Origin: Azospirillum sp. TSH58
GTDB lineage: Bacteria > Pseudomonadota > Alphaproteobacteria > Azospirillales > Azospirillaceae
Direction of reading: 5' to 3'
DNA length: 64,000 bases
NCBI RefSeq assembly: GCF_003119115.1
Contig: NZ_CP022364.1
Location: forward strand, 2,618,001-2,682,000
The position numbers and the translations under genes are program-made. Shown piece by piece: positions 53,776 through 63,740 of this stretch; position 1 is the stretch's first letter; each line of letters opens with the position of its first letter. The notes beneath the pieces were generated by a model. The model was not told the origin of the DNA, ran no database searches, and saw only the letters and a program-made list of their open reading frames with translations.

Positions 53776-55137
53776 ATGACCGACGACGCGCTGGCGATGG
53801 GCCGCACCGGCAACGGGGACGCCGCCCGCTCCCTGGCCCACCCCCTGAAGAACCACGCCCTGCGCGTGACCCTGACCAACGAGGTGCACACCCGCCCGCC
53901 GGAGGTGCTGTCCACCCCGGTGCGCGCCACCATGCTGGCGATGCTGTCGGGGGAGGGCGCGTCGGAGGCCGACCGGCTGCATCTGGAGAAGCTGTGCGAC
54001 TGGGCCGGCGTGCCGCGCCCGCCCGCCGGGGCCACCCATTACAGCGGCTCCTTCGGCAGCTTCCGCCTGAAGTGGGAGCGGCACACCGAATTCTCCACCT
54101 GGACCGTCTTCCGCCCCAACACCACGTCCCGGGCGGGCGTGCTGGTCGATCCCTTCCTGGACCCGGCGCTGAACGCGGTGCCCAAGGAGTGGCTGGCCGA
54201 ACTGCCGGGCGAGCTGATGGTCGGCGTCCATGTCGCCGTGCTCGACGCCGAATCGCCGGAGCCCTCGGCCAACATGCTGGCGGCGATGTTCGGCTCGCCA
54301 AGCTACATCGGCACGCGGATCTCCGGGCGGGCGGCGACGGCCTGGACCGACTTCCGCATCCATGGCGACGGCTTCTCGCGCATCCTGATCGCCGACCACG
54401 CGATGACCTCCAACCAGGCGGGCCGCGTCGTGCAGCGCCTGCTGGAGATCGAGACCTACCGGGTGATGGCGCTGCTGGCGCTGCCGGTGGCGCGCGGCGT
54501 GCTGCCGCGCATCGGCCCGATCGAGGCCGATCTGGCCGACCTGACGACCCGCATCGCCACCCTGCGCGGCCTGGACGACGAGCGGGAGCTGCTCGACCGG
54601 CTGACCCTGTTGGCCGCCCAGACCGAGCAGATCGCGGCGGAGACCGCCTACCGCTTCGGCGCGGCGCGCGCCTACTACAACCTCGTGGAAAAGCGCATCG
54701 TCGAACTGCGCGAGATCCGCATCGAGGGCCTGCCCACGGTGGGCGAGTTCATGGACCGCCGCCTCGCCCCGGCGATCCGCACCTGCGAGGCGGTGGAATC
54801 GCGCCTGCAGGCCCTGTCGCAGCGCGTGGCCCGCGCCAGCGACCTGCTGCGCACCCGCGTGGAGATCGCCGTGGAAGGGCAGAACGCCGAGCTTCTCCTC
54901 TCCATGGACAAGCGGGCGCAGCTCCAGCTCCGCCTTCAGGAGACGGTCGAGGGGCTGTCGGTGGTGGCGATCAGCTACTACCTCGTCGGCATCGTCGGCT
55001 ACGCCGCCAAGGGGCTGAAGGGACTCGGCATGAAGGTCGATCCCGACCTGCTCGTCGGGCTGATGATTCCCATCGTCATCGCCTTCGTCTGGTCCGGCGT
55101 GCGCCGAATCCGCAAGGTCATCACCGGCGGACACTGA
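53776..55137 (+). CDS. DUF3422 family membrane protein
   Basis: A 453-residue protein. The N-terminal half contains the family block HPLKNHALRVTLTNEVHTRPPE and SGSFGSFRLKWERHTEF. The C-terminal part carries a coiled-coil-like run and two membrane segments (about 400-425 GLSVVAISYYLVGIVGYAAKG and 430-452 LVGLMIPIVIAFVWSGV). Family function is unknown. ATG 53776 is preferred because AGGGGAA lies 9 nt upstream; an ATG 9 nt earlier has that site too close. It is divergent from tldD, with about 170 nt between. Confidence 0.85.
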   Translation: MTDDALAMGRTGNGDAARSLAHPLKNHALRVTLTNEVHTRPPEVLSTPVRATMLAMLSGEGASEADRLHLEKLCDWAGVPRPPAGATHYSGSFGSFRLKWERHTEFSTWTVFRPNTTSRAGVLVDPFLDPALNAVPKEWLAELPGELMVGVHVAVLDAESPEPSANMLAAMFGSPSYIGTRISGRAATAWTDFRIHGDGFSRILIADHAMTSNQAGRVVQRLLEIETYRVMALLALPVARGVLPRIGPIEADLADLTTRIATLRGLDDERELLDRLTLLAAQTEQIAAETAYRFGAARAYYNLVEKRIVELREIRIEGLPTVGEFMDRRLAPAIRTCEAVESRLQALSQRVARASDLLRTRVEIAVEGQNAELLLSMDKRAQLQLRLQETVEGLSVVAISYYLVGIVGYAAKGLKGLGMKVDPDLLVGLMIPIVIAFVWSGVRRIRKVITGGH

Positions 55138-55620
55138 CGGCCGCGGAGCTTTTCAGGCCTAACACGGTGGAGTGATACCGCAACGCGAACGGCGGCCGGA
55201 TGGTGCGCCGCGCGCAAGGTCCCTTGCGTTCCACACCAGGGACGTGCAAGCCTAAAAACTTGATTTTCCGAGACAATTCGCTATACCATCAAACCGCGAC
55301 AGCTTGTCGCAGTGCGAAGCCGATACGGAAACTCAACTTCTGTTCTGATGCGGGCTTGAAAGCGGCATTGCGCCTATGTCCTTCGTGTAGGGACACCTGA
55401 CTTGTACCCAAGCGCAGTGCAGGGTTAAGCTCGCGCTGCGGGGACCGCGCCGCCCTCAAACGGCACGATCCCTGCATAGACCGGCACCGCCGCAACGCCC
55501 GGCTGCGCAACCGCTCGACAGGGGTGGAACGCAGCCGAGAAACAGGGGCGAAGGCGGGTCCGGCGGGAAGGGACGACCGCCGTCCGCGACCGTGGGCGGC
55601 GGGCAACGAAGAGGGTGGGG
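55138..55620. other. Long leader upstream of the cytochrome oxidase cluster
   Basis: About 480 nt without a supported gene, less GC-rich in its centre. It includes a GCGAC-N5-GTCGC palindrome at 55296-55310 and two short inverted repeats (CTTGCGTTCC region and CGCAGTG...GCTGCGG). It must carry the promoter for ctaC; no canonical sigma-70 hexamers are clear. Confidence 0.6.
55296..55310 (+). promoter_or_regulatory. Candidate RegA/PrrA-type operator
   Basis: GCGAC-AGCTT-GTCGC, a perfect 5-bp palindrome with a 5-nt spacer, similar to the GCGNC/GNCGC-type redox-regulator sites known upstream of oxidase genes in Rhodobacter and relatives. It lies about 310 nt ahead of the ctaC start. The assignment is by pattern only; no RegA gene is in the window. 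Confidence 0.35.
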
Positions 55621-56481
55621 ATGAAGACGCAGACCCTGAACGCTGCCGTTCTGGCGGCGCTGACATCTTTGTGTGGATTTGCCGCGACTGGTTCCGCCGC
55701 CGAACCCCACCCCTGGCAATTGGGGCTTCAGGAGGCGGCCACGCCGGTCAAGCACGCCATGGACTCCTTCCACGACCTGCTGACGGTGATCATCGTCGCC
55801 ATCGTTCTGTTCGTGGCGGGCCTGCTGGCCTGGGTGGCGCTGCGCTTCAACGCCAAGAAGAACGCCGTGCCGTCCACGACCTCGCACCACACGGTGCTGG
55901 AGATCGCCTGGACGGTCATCCCGGTCATCATCCTGATCGTCATCGCGGTGCCCTCCTTCAAGCTGCTCTACCAGGCGGAGCGGGTGCCGGAGTCGGAGAT
56001 GACCATCAAGGTCACGGGACGGCAGTGGTACTGGGACTACGAGTATCCCGACCACGGCAACATCGCCTTCTCCAGCTACATGATCCAGGATTCGGAGCTG
56101 AAGCCCGGCCAGAAGCGCCTGCTGGAGGTCGACAACCGCGTGATCCTGCCGGTCGGCACGACGGTGCGCGTGCTGGTCACCGCCGGCGACGTCATCCATT
56201 CCTGGGCGGTGCCGAGCTTCGGCGTGAAGAAGGACGCCGTGCCGGGCCGCGCCAACGAGACCTGGGTGCGGATCGAGAAGGAAGGCGTCTATTACGGCCA
56301 GTGCTCCGAGATCTGCGGCATCAACCACGGTTTCATGCCGATCGCGGTCGAGGCCGTGTCGAAGGAGGCCTTCAACCAGTGGGTTGAGAAGGCCAAGACC
56401 GCTTACGGGACCCCCGACACCAAGCGCGACGTCGCCCAGATGCCATCGGCCGGGCTGCCGTCCGCCGGGGCCGTCCAGTAA
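55621..56481 (+). CDS. ctaC: Cytochrome c oxidase subunit II
   Basis: A 286-residue subunit of the aa3 oxidase that carries the CuA electron entry site. An N-terminal signal peptide (ending near GSAAE) precedes two transmembrane helices (about 50-75 and 92-115), then the periplasmic cupredoxin domain with TGRQWYWDYEYP and the CuA ligand set: His in VIHSWAVPSFG and Cys-x3-Cys-x3-His-x2-Met in CSEICGINHGFM. The start at ATG 55621 follows AGAGGG; it opens the operon ctaC-ctaD-ctaB-coxF-ctaG-ctaE. Confidence 0.96.
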   Translation: MKTQTLNAAVLAALTSLCGFAATGSAAEPHPWQLGLQEAATPVKHAMDSFHDLLTVIIVAIVLFVAGLLAWVALRFNAKKNAVPSTTSHHTVLEIAWTVIPVIILIVIAVPSFKLLYQAERVPESEMTIKVTGRQWYWDYEYPDHGNIAFSSYMIQDSELKPGQKRLLEVDNRVILPVGTTVRVLVTAGDVIHSWAVPSFGVKKDAVPGRANETWVRIEKEGVYYGQCSEICGINHGFMPIAVEAVSKEAFNQWVEKAKTAYGTPDTKRDVAQMPSAGLPSAGAVQ

Positions 56482-58161
<1,680 letters not shown>

Positions 58162-58243
58162 ACGATCGTTTGTGACCATGACGCCGGGGGAGCCGGGAAG
58201 CTCTCTCCGGCCAGAGAGCCGAAAAGCCAGAGGATAGTGAAGT

Positions 58244-59173
58244 ATGACGGACCTGAGCATTGAACGGGTCTCGACAGGTCCGGTCTCCGGATCGACGCCG
58301 GGTGACTACATCGAACTGCTCAAGCCGCGGGTGATGTCGCTCGTGGTGTTCACCGGGCTGGCCGGCATCGTGCTGGCGCCCGGTCACATCCACCCTGTGC
58401 TGGCGGCGGTGGCGGTGCTGTGCATCGCGGTCGGGGCCGGAGCCTCGGGCGCCATCAACATGTGGTACGACCGCGACATCGACGCGGTGATGACGCGCAC
58501 CATCCGCCGCCCGATCCCCTCGGGGCGGGTGGAGCCGGAGAACGCGCTGGCCTTCGGGGTGATCCTGGCCGCGGCGTCGGTCGTGGTGATGGGGCTGGCG
58601 GTCAACTGGGCGGCGTCGGCGCTGCTGGCGATGACCATCGGCTTCTACGTCTTCATCTACACGATGTGGCTGAAGCGGCGGACGCCGCAGAACATCGTGA
58701 TCGGCGGGGCCGCCGGGGCCTTCCCGCCGATGATCGGCTGGGCGGCGGTGACGGGCGGTGTGGAGTTGCCCTCCATCCTGCTGTTCCTGCTGATCTTCCT
58801 GTGGACGCCGCCGCATTTCTGGGCGCTGGCGCTGTTCCGCAACGGCGACTACACGCGCGCCGGGGTGCCGATGATGCCGGTGGTCGCCGGTCCGGAGGCC
58901 ACCAAGCGGCAGATGCTGGCCTACACGCTGGTCCTGCTGCCGGTCGCCGTGGCGCCGTATTTCCTGGGCATCGGTGGCCTTGCCTATCTGATCGGGTCGA
59001 GCCTGCTGGGCGCCTTCTTCGTGCTGTGCGCGGTCCGCGTGCTGCGCGCCACCGACGACAAGCCGGCCAAGCAGATGTTCGGCTTCTCGATCCTCTACCT
59101 GTTCCTGCTGTTCGCCCTGCTGATGGGCGAGCATCTGGTGAGCGGAATCCTGACGACCGGAGGCGGGGCATGA
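58244..59173 (+). CDS. ctaB: Protoheme IX farnesyltransferase (heme O synthase)
   Basis: A 309-residue UbiA-superfamily prenyltransferase with about nine helices, farnesylating heme b to heme O for heme a synthesis. The first Asp-rich motif is [15 protein letters not shown] and the second [17 protein letters not shown] with the PHFWAL run before it. ATG 58244 follows AGAGGA; ctaA, the next enzyme to heme a, is not here. The stop overlaps the start of the next small gene by 4 nt. Confidence 0.95.
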   Translation: MTDLSIERVSTGPVSGSTPGDYIELLKPRVMSLVVFTGLAGIVLAPGHIHPVLAAVAVLCIAVGAGASGAINMWYDRDIDAVMTRTIRRPIPSGRVEPENALAFGVILAAASVVVMGLAVNWAASALLAMTIGFYVFIYTMWLKRRTPQNIVIGGAAGAFPPMIGWAAVTGGVELPSILLFLLIFLWTPPHFWALALFRNGDYTRAGVPMMPVVAGPEATKRQMLAYTLVLLPVAVAPYFLGIGGLAYLIGSSLLGAFFVLCAVRVLRATDDKPAKQMFGFSILYLFLLFALLMGEHLVSGILTTGGGA

Positions 59174-59304
59174 CGATCATGGACGAATCCCACGAGGAAC
59201 GCCGCAAGCGGCTGCGCGGGCGCAACTACGCGGTGCTGGCCGCGCTGATCGGGCTGGTGGTGATGTTCTACGTCATCACGCTGGTGCGGATGGGCGGGCA
59301 CTGA
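59170..59304 (+). CDS. CoxF-like small membrane protein (44 aa)
   Basis: A 44-residue protein, too short for many gene finders. A charged start ([15 protein letters not shown]) is followed by one membrane helix ([20 protein letters not shown]) and a short RMGGH tail. ATG 59170 overlaps the ctaB stop (ATGA), an arrangement typical of the coxF/small assembly protein between ctaB and ctaG in alphaproteobacteria. Likely a cytochrome oxidase assembly component, judged by position and helix. Confidence 0.75.
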   Translation: MTIMDESHEERRKRLRGRNYAVLAALIGLVVMFYVITLVRMGGH

Positions 59305-59349
59305 CCACGGGACGTTGAGCGGACAAACGGCAGGGGAGGAAACGGCGCC

Positions 59350-59973
59350 ATGAACGACCGGCCTGAAAACGACAAGGGGCTCCGGCGGAAGAACCGCCTG
59401 TTCATGGCCGGGCTGTTCGGCCTCGTCTTCGGGATGGTCGGGCTGGCCTACGCCTCGGTGCCGCTCTACGCGCTGTTCTGTCAGGTGACCGGCTTCGGTG
59501 GCACCACCCAGCGGGCCGATGCCGCGCCCGCGCGGCAGGTCGACCGCGTCATCAAGGTCCGCTTCAACGCCGATGTGAACCAGTCGCTGCCCTGGCGCTT
59601 CAAGCCGGAGCAGAAGGAGCTGACGGTGAAGCTGGGCGAGATGGGGCTGGCCGCCTATCAGGCCGCCAACCGGACCGACCGGGCCACGGTGGGCACCGCG
59701 CTCTACAACGTCACGCCGGACAAGGTCGGCAAGTATTTCAACAAGATCGAGTGCTTCTGCTTCACCGAGCAGGTGCTGGAGCCCGGTCAGTCGGTGGACA
59801 TGCCGGTGGCCTTCTTCGTCGATCCGGCGCTGGCCGACGATCCGGCGATGGAGGACGTGACCACCATCACCCTGTCCTACACCTTCTTCCGCGCCAAGGA
59901 CGAGACGCAGGTGCTGGCGCAGCACGCGACGCAGGCCGCGGGTGCGAAAGGCACCGGGACCACGGCGAACTGA
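59350..59973 (+). CDS. ctaG: Cytochrome c oxidase assembly protein CtaG/Cox11
   Basis: A 207-residue copper chaperone that delivers CuB to subunit I. One N-terminal membrane helix (LFMAGLFGLVFGMVGLAY) precedes an immunoglobulin-like periplasmic domain with the copper-binding CFCF motif in KIECFCFTEQVL, the conserved PVALFCQVTGFGG-type Cys after the helix, and VDMPVAFFVDP. ATG 59350 follows GGGGAGGAAAC. It sits in the oxidase assembly operon before ctaE. Confidence 0.95.
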   Translation: MNDRPENDKGLRRKNRLFMAGLFGLVFGMVGLAYASVPLYALFCQVTGFGGTTQRADAAPARQVDRVIKVRFNADVNQSLPWRFKPEQKELTVKLGEMGLAAYQAANRTDRATVGTALYNVTPDKVGKYFNKIECFCFTEQVLEPGQSVDMPVAFFVDPALADDPAMEDVTTITLSYTFFRAKDETQVLAQHATQAAGAKGTGTTAN

Positions 59974-60061
59974 GGACGCGATTCAAAAAGAGACAGTCTG
60001 AACGAGAAAATAGGGCTGAACGAAGAAATCGGGCGAAACAAACCGGGGTTGGAAAGAGACG

Positions 60062-60940
60062 ATGGCCGACATCACGCACGCGCAAATGCCGCATCCCCCA
60101 GCCTCCGCGCACGGCGCGGGCGAGGGCTCCGGCATCCCGCATCCCTACCATCTGGTGAAGCCGAGCCCCTGGCCTCTTCTGGGCGCTTTCGCGGCCGGTC
60201 TGTTCGCGACGGGCATGGTCATCTACATGCACGGCGGCGGGTGGCTGCTGGCGGCCCTCGGCTTCGCGTCCATCCTGGGCGTGATGTTCGGCTGGTGGCG
60301 CGACGTCATCAAGGAGGCGGTGCGCGAAAAGGCGCACACCCCGGTGGTGAAGATCGGCCTGCGCTACGGCATGGCGCTGTTCATCGCCTCGGAGGTGATG
60401 TTCTTCGCCGCCTTCTTCTGGGCCTTCTACGACGCGGCGCTCTATCCGAAGGTGTTCGCCGAGAACCCGCAAGGCGTCTGGCCGCCGCCGAACATCACGG
60501 TGCTGGAGACCTTCCACCTGCCGCTGATGATGACGCTGATCCTGCTGCTGTCGGGCGTCACCGTCACCTGGGCGCACCACGCGATCCTTGAGGGCCGCAA
60601 CAAGGAGGCGTCGCGCGCGCTGGGCCTGACCGTCCTGCTGGGGGTGATGTTCACCTTCTTCCAGGGCTGGGAATACGCCCACGCCGCCTTCGGCTTCACG
60701 CAGGGCATCTACCCGTCGACCTTCTACATGGCGACCGGCTTCCACGGCTTCCACGTCATCATCGGCACCATCTTCCTCGCGGTCTGCTGGTTCCGCACCA
60801 TGAAGGGCCACTTCACCCCGCAGAGCCATTTCGGCTTCGAGGCGGCGGCCTGGTACTGGCATTTCGTGGACGTGGTCTGGCTGTTCCTGTTCGTGTCGAT
60901 CTACTGGTGGGGATCGCTGGGCGCCGCCAGCGGCCACTGA
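60062..60940 (+). CDS. ctaE: Cytochrome c oxidase subunit III
   Basis: A 292-residue subunit with seven transmembrane helices that stabilises proton uptake by subunit I. HPYHLVKPSPWPLLGAF opens the family, EVMFFAAFFWAFYDAAL contains the buried Glu, and FGFEAAAWYWHFVDVVWLFLF closes it. ATG 60062 follows GGAAAGAG. It is 88 nt after ctaG and its end lies 80 nt before a DUF983 gene in the same direction. Confidence 0.96.
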   Translation: MADITHAQMPHPPASAHGAGEGSGIPHPYHLVKPSPWPLLGAFAAGLFATGMVIYMHGGGWLLAALGFASILGVMFGWWRDVIKEAVREKAHTPVVKIGLRYGMALFIASEVMFFAAFFWAFYDAALYPKVFAENPQGVWPPPNITVLETFHLPLMMTLILLLSGVTVTWAHHAILEGRNKEASRALGLTVLLGVMFTFFQGWEYAHAAFGFTQGIYPSTFYMATGFHGFHVIIGTIFLAVCWFRTMKGHFTPQSHFGFEAAAWYWHFVDVVWLFLFVSIYWWGSLGAASGH

Positions 60941-60961
60941 TCCCATCCCTGTCGCCTTGCG

Positions 60962-60994
60962 AAGCCCTTCTCCTCCACCGGGGGAGAGGGGCTT
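60962..60994. repeat. Palindromic REP-like element inside the oxidase operon
   Basis: AAGCCCTTCTCCTCCACC and GGGGGAGAGGGGCTT form an imperfect long hairpin between ctaE and the DUF983 gene. It may separate expression of the structural and assembly parts of the transcript. Confidence 0.6.
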
Positions 60995-61020
60995 GCCGTT
61001 CCCGGAGGGAGGCGAGTCGT

Positions 61021-61395
61021 TTGAGCACCTATTACACCAGCCCGTCGCCCCTGACCGCCGGCCTGCGCTGCGCCTGCCCGCGCTGCGGACGGGGCAAGCT
61101 GTTCGACGGCTACCTGACGGTCAACGAGCGCTGTTCGGTGTGCAACCTGAACCTCGCCCGGCAGGACAGCGGCGACGGGCCGGCGGTGTTCCTGATCTTC
61201 ATCCTGGGCTTCCTGGTCGTGCCGGTGGCGCTGTGGGTGTCGATGACGGTGGATTGGCCGCTGTGGCTGCACGCCATCGTCTGGAGCATCGTCGTGCTGG
61301 GGCTGGCGCTCGGCATGCTGCGCCCGGCCAAGGCCTATGTCGTGGCGCTCCAGTACCGCCACCGCCGCAACGAGCTGGAGGACCCGGACGAGTGA
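61021..61395 (+). CDS. DUF983 family membrane protein
   Basis: A 124-residue protein with two Cys pairs in the N-terminal part (CACPRCGRGKLF and ERCSVCNL), a probable zinc ribbon, and two membrane helices (FLIFILGFLVVPVALWVS and LWLHAIVWSIVVLGLALG). DUF983 is often in the oxidase cluster of alphaproteobacteria, with no defined role. TTG 61021 is the best start, with GGGAGG about 8 nt before it; a frame open further upstream overlaps ctaE. It overlaps a GTG that could open surf1. Confidence 0.8.
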   Translation: MSTYYTSPSPLTAGLRCACPRCGRGKLFDGYLTVNERCSVCNLNLARQDSGDGPAVFLIFILGFLVVPVALWVSMTVDWPLWLHAIVWSIVVLGLALGMLRPAKAYVVALQYRHRRNELEDPDE

Positions 61396-61397
61396 CC

Positions 61398-62135
61398 ATG
61401 ACCGCCGCCGAACCCCGCCGCTTCCGCCCCTCGCTGTGGGCGACGCTGATCACCGTGCCCGCCGTCCTGGTCATGCTGGGGCTGGGGACGTGGCAGATGC
61501 AGCGGCTGGCGTGGAAGGAGGATCTGGTCCGCCGGGTGGAACAGCGGCTGCACGCCGCCCCCATTCCGCTGCCCACCGCCATCGCCGATCCGGAGACGCT
61601 GGAGTTCCGCCCGGTGACCGTCAGCGGGCGCTTCCTGAACGACAAGGACCTGCTGCTGGTCGCCCGGCCCCGGCAGGGGCAGGCGGGCTACGAGCTGCTG
61701 ACGCCCTTGCAGCGCCCGGCGGAGGACGGCGGCGGCGTGGTGCTGGTCAACCGCGGCTTCCTGCCCATGGACAAGCGCCCCCCGGCCAGCCGCCCGGAGA
61801 GCCGGGTCGAGGGGCCGGTGACCGTCACCGGTCTGGTCCGCCTGCCGCAGCCCGCCGGCTGGCTCCAGCCGGGCAACCGGCCGGGGGCGGAGTCCTGGAT
61901 GCGGCTGGACCCGCCGGCCATGGCGGCATCCGCCGGGCTGGAGACGGTCGCCCCGCTGGCGGTCGAGATGACCCCGGACCCGGCGCGCGGCAACGCGGCG
62001 CTGAACGGGATTCAGCCGCTGGTCGAGCTGCCCAACAACCATAGGCAATACGCGTTCACCTGGTATAGCCTCGCCGCGACGCTGGTCGTCGTCTATGTGC
62101 TGTCCCAACGCCGGAGGACCGGTCCGGCATCCTAG
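61398..62135 (+). CDS. surf1: SURF1 family cytochrome oxidase assembly protein
   Basis: A 245-residue protein with two membrane helices at its ends (about 13-33 and 222-240) and a periplasmic domain between. The opening LGLGTWQMQRLAWKEDLV, the LVNRGFLPMD block and the closing NNHRQYAFTWYSLAATL are SURF1/Shy1 signatures; SURF1 assists insertion of heme a into subunit I. ATG 61398 is used; an in-frame GTG at 61392 would overlap the DUF983 stop by 4 nt (GTGA) and add two residues. Confidence 0.92.
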   Translation: MTAAEPRRFRPSLWATLITVPAVLVMLGLGTWQMQRLAWKEDLVRRVEQRLHAAPIPLPTAIADPETLEFRPVTVSGRFLNDKDLLLVARPRQGQAGYELLTPLQRPAEDGGGVVLVNRGFLPMDKRPPASRPESRVEGPVTVTGLVRLPQPAGWLQPGNRPGAESWMRLDPPAMAASAGLETVAPLAVEMTPDPARGNAALNGIQPLVELPNNHRQYAFTWYSLAATLVVVYVLSQRRRTGPAS

Positions 62136-62147
62136 GAGTTGCGCTTC

Positions 62148-63644
62148 ATGACCGCTGCCTATCGGGAATTGGAACGCCGTTTCGCCCGCATCGCCGCCAT
62201 CGGCGACGCTCTGGGCATCCTGAGCTGGGACAGCCAGACCATGATGCCCGACGGCTCCAGCGACGGGCGGGCGGAGCAGACCGCCACCCTGACCGTGCTG
62301 GCCCACGAGCTGCAAACCGACCCCCGCGTGGCCGACTGGCTGGCGGAGGCGGATGGTGTCGGCGGGCTGGACGCGTGGCAGGCGGCCAACCTGCGGGAGA
62401 TGCGGCGCACCCACCGCCACGCCACCGCCGTTCCCGGCGATCTGATCGAGGCGACCAGCAAGGCCATCTCCGCCTGCGAGATGACGTGGCGCACCGCGCG
62501 GGCGGAGAGCGACTTCGCCATGCTGCTGCCCAGCCTGTCGGAGGTGCTGCGCCGCGTGCGGGAGTGCGGGGAGGCCAAGGCGGCGGCCATGGGCCTGTCG
62601 CCCTACGACGCCATGCTGGACGAGCACGACCCCGGCGCCCGGTCGGAGCGGATCGATGCCCTGTTCGCCGGGCTGGCCGGCTTCCTGCCGGAGCTGATCG
62701 GGCGCGTCCTCGACCGTCAGGCCGCCGAGCCGGCGCCGCTGCGGCCCGTGGGGCCGTTCGCCGTCGCCAACCAGAAGGCGCTGGGCGAGCGGTTGATGCG
62801 CGCCGCGGGCTTCGACTTCACCCGCGGGCGGCTGGACGTGTCGCTGCACCCCTTCTGCGGCGGCGCCACCGGCGATGTGCGCATCACCACCCGCTACGAC
62901 GAGGACGACTTCACCAAGGCCTTGATGGGGGTGATGCACGAGACGGGGCACGCCCTCTACGAGCAGGGCCGCCCGCGCGACTGGCTGCGCCAGCCGGTCG
63001 GGCTGGCCCGCGGCATGGCGGTGCATGAGAGCCAGTCGCTGATCGTGGAGATGCAGGCCTGCCGGTCGCCTGAGTTCCTGTGCTGGCTGGCCCCGGTCGC
63101 GCAGGAGGCGTTCGGCGGCTCCGGCCCGGCCTGGGAGCCGGACAACCTGCGCCGCCTCTACAGCCGGGTGGAGCGCGGCTTCATCCGGGTGGACGCCGAC
63201 GAGGTGACCTACCCGGCGCACATCATCCTGCGCTACCGGCTGGAGACGGCGCTGATCGCCGGGGATCTGGCCTTGGCCGACCTGCCGGGCGCCTGGAACG
63301 ACGGCATGAAGGAACTGGTCGGGGTGGTGCCGCCGAACGACCGGCTGGGCTGTCTTCAGGACATCCATTGGCCGTCCGGCGCCTGGGGCTACTTCCCCAG
63401 CTACACGCTGGGCGCCATGACCGCCGCCCAGCTGTTCGAGGCCGCGGCCAAGGCCGATCCGGACATCCGCCCGGCGCTGGCGCGCGGCGACCTCGGGCCG
63501 CTGGTGGCGTGGCTGGGCGTGAACGTGCACGGCAAGGGCTGCCTCTACGCATCGGGCGACGAGTTGCTGACGGCGGCGACCGGGCGTCCGCTCGACGCGG
63601 CGGTGTTCCGGCGCCATCTGGAGCGCCGGTATCTCGGCGCTTGA
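62148..63644 (+). CDS. M32 family carboxypeptidase (Taq type)
   Basis: A 498-residue zinc carboxypeptidase, helical and cytosolic. The zinc site is HETGH at residues 264-268 in VMHETGHALYEQG, with Glu ligand further on in AVHESQSLIVE. The dimer signature DNRITTRYDE-like VRITTRYDEDDF precedes it and the C-terminal IRVDADEVTYPAHIILRYRLE stretch is present. The family cleaves single C-terminal residues with broad specificity. ATG 62148 has AGGAG upstream. It follows surf1 by 12 nt and may be co-transcribed, though its job is unrelated to respiration. Confidence 0.93.
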   Translation: MTAAYRELERRFARIAAIGDALGILSWDSQTMMPDGSSDGRAEQTATLTVLAHELQTDPRVADWLAEADGVGGLDAWQAANLREMRRTHRHATAVPGDLIEATSKAISACEMTWRTARAESDFAMLLPSLSEVLRRVRECGEAKAAAMGLSPYDAMLDEHDPGARSERIDALFAGLAGFLPELIGRVLDRQAAEPAPLRPVGPFAVANQKALGERLMRAAGFDFTRGRLDVSLHPFCGGATGDVRITTRYDEDDFTKALMGVMHETGHALYEQGRPRDWLRQPVGLARGMAVHESQSLIVEMQACRSPEFLCWLAPVAQEAFGGSGPAWEPDNLRRLYSRVERGFIRVDADEVTYPAHIILRYRLETALIAGDLALADLPGAWNDGMKELVGVVPPNDRLGCLQDIHWPSGAWGYFPSYTLGAMTAAQLFEAAAKADPDIRPALARGDLGPLVAWLGVNVHGKGCLYASGDELLTAATGRPLDAAVFRRHLERRYLGA

Positions 63645-63654
63645 GCGGAGCCTT

Positions 63655-63740
63655 GCCCCCACCCTGACCCTCCCCCGCTTCGCAGGGGAGGGGACCGCTC
63701 TCCCTCCCCTGCGTCAGCGGGGGAGGGCCGGGGTGGGGGC
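63655..63740. repeat. Composite palindromic (BIME-like) element
   Basis: Two oppositely placed units, GCCCCCACCCTGACCCTCCC with CGC-TTCG-like centre and its mirror GGGGGAGGGCCGGGGTGGGG, separated by GACCGCTCT. The arms are nearly the same as in the element at 38015-38120. It lies just after the carboxypeptidase gene and may serve as its terminator. Confidence 0.7.

Noticed and set aside
53608..55134. Upstream extension of the tldD frame by about 500 codons.
   Set aside because: It lies antisense to the DUF3422 gene, which is a recognised family, and TldD begins normally at 53607.
55138..55620. A riboswitch in the ctaC leader.
   Set aside because: No conserved riboswitch core could be recognised by eye; the only clear structure is the short palindrome at 55296-55310.
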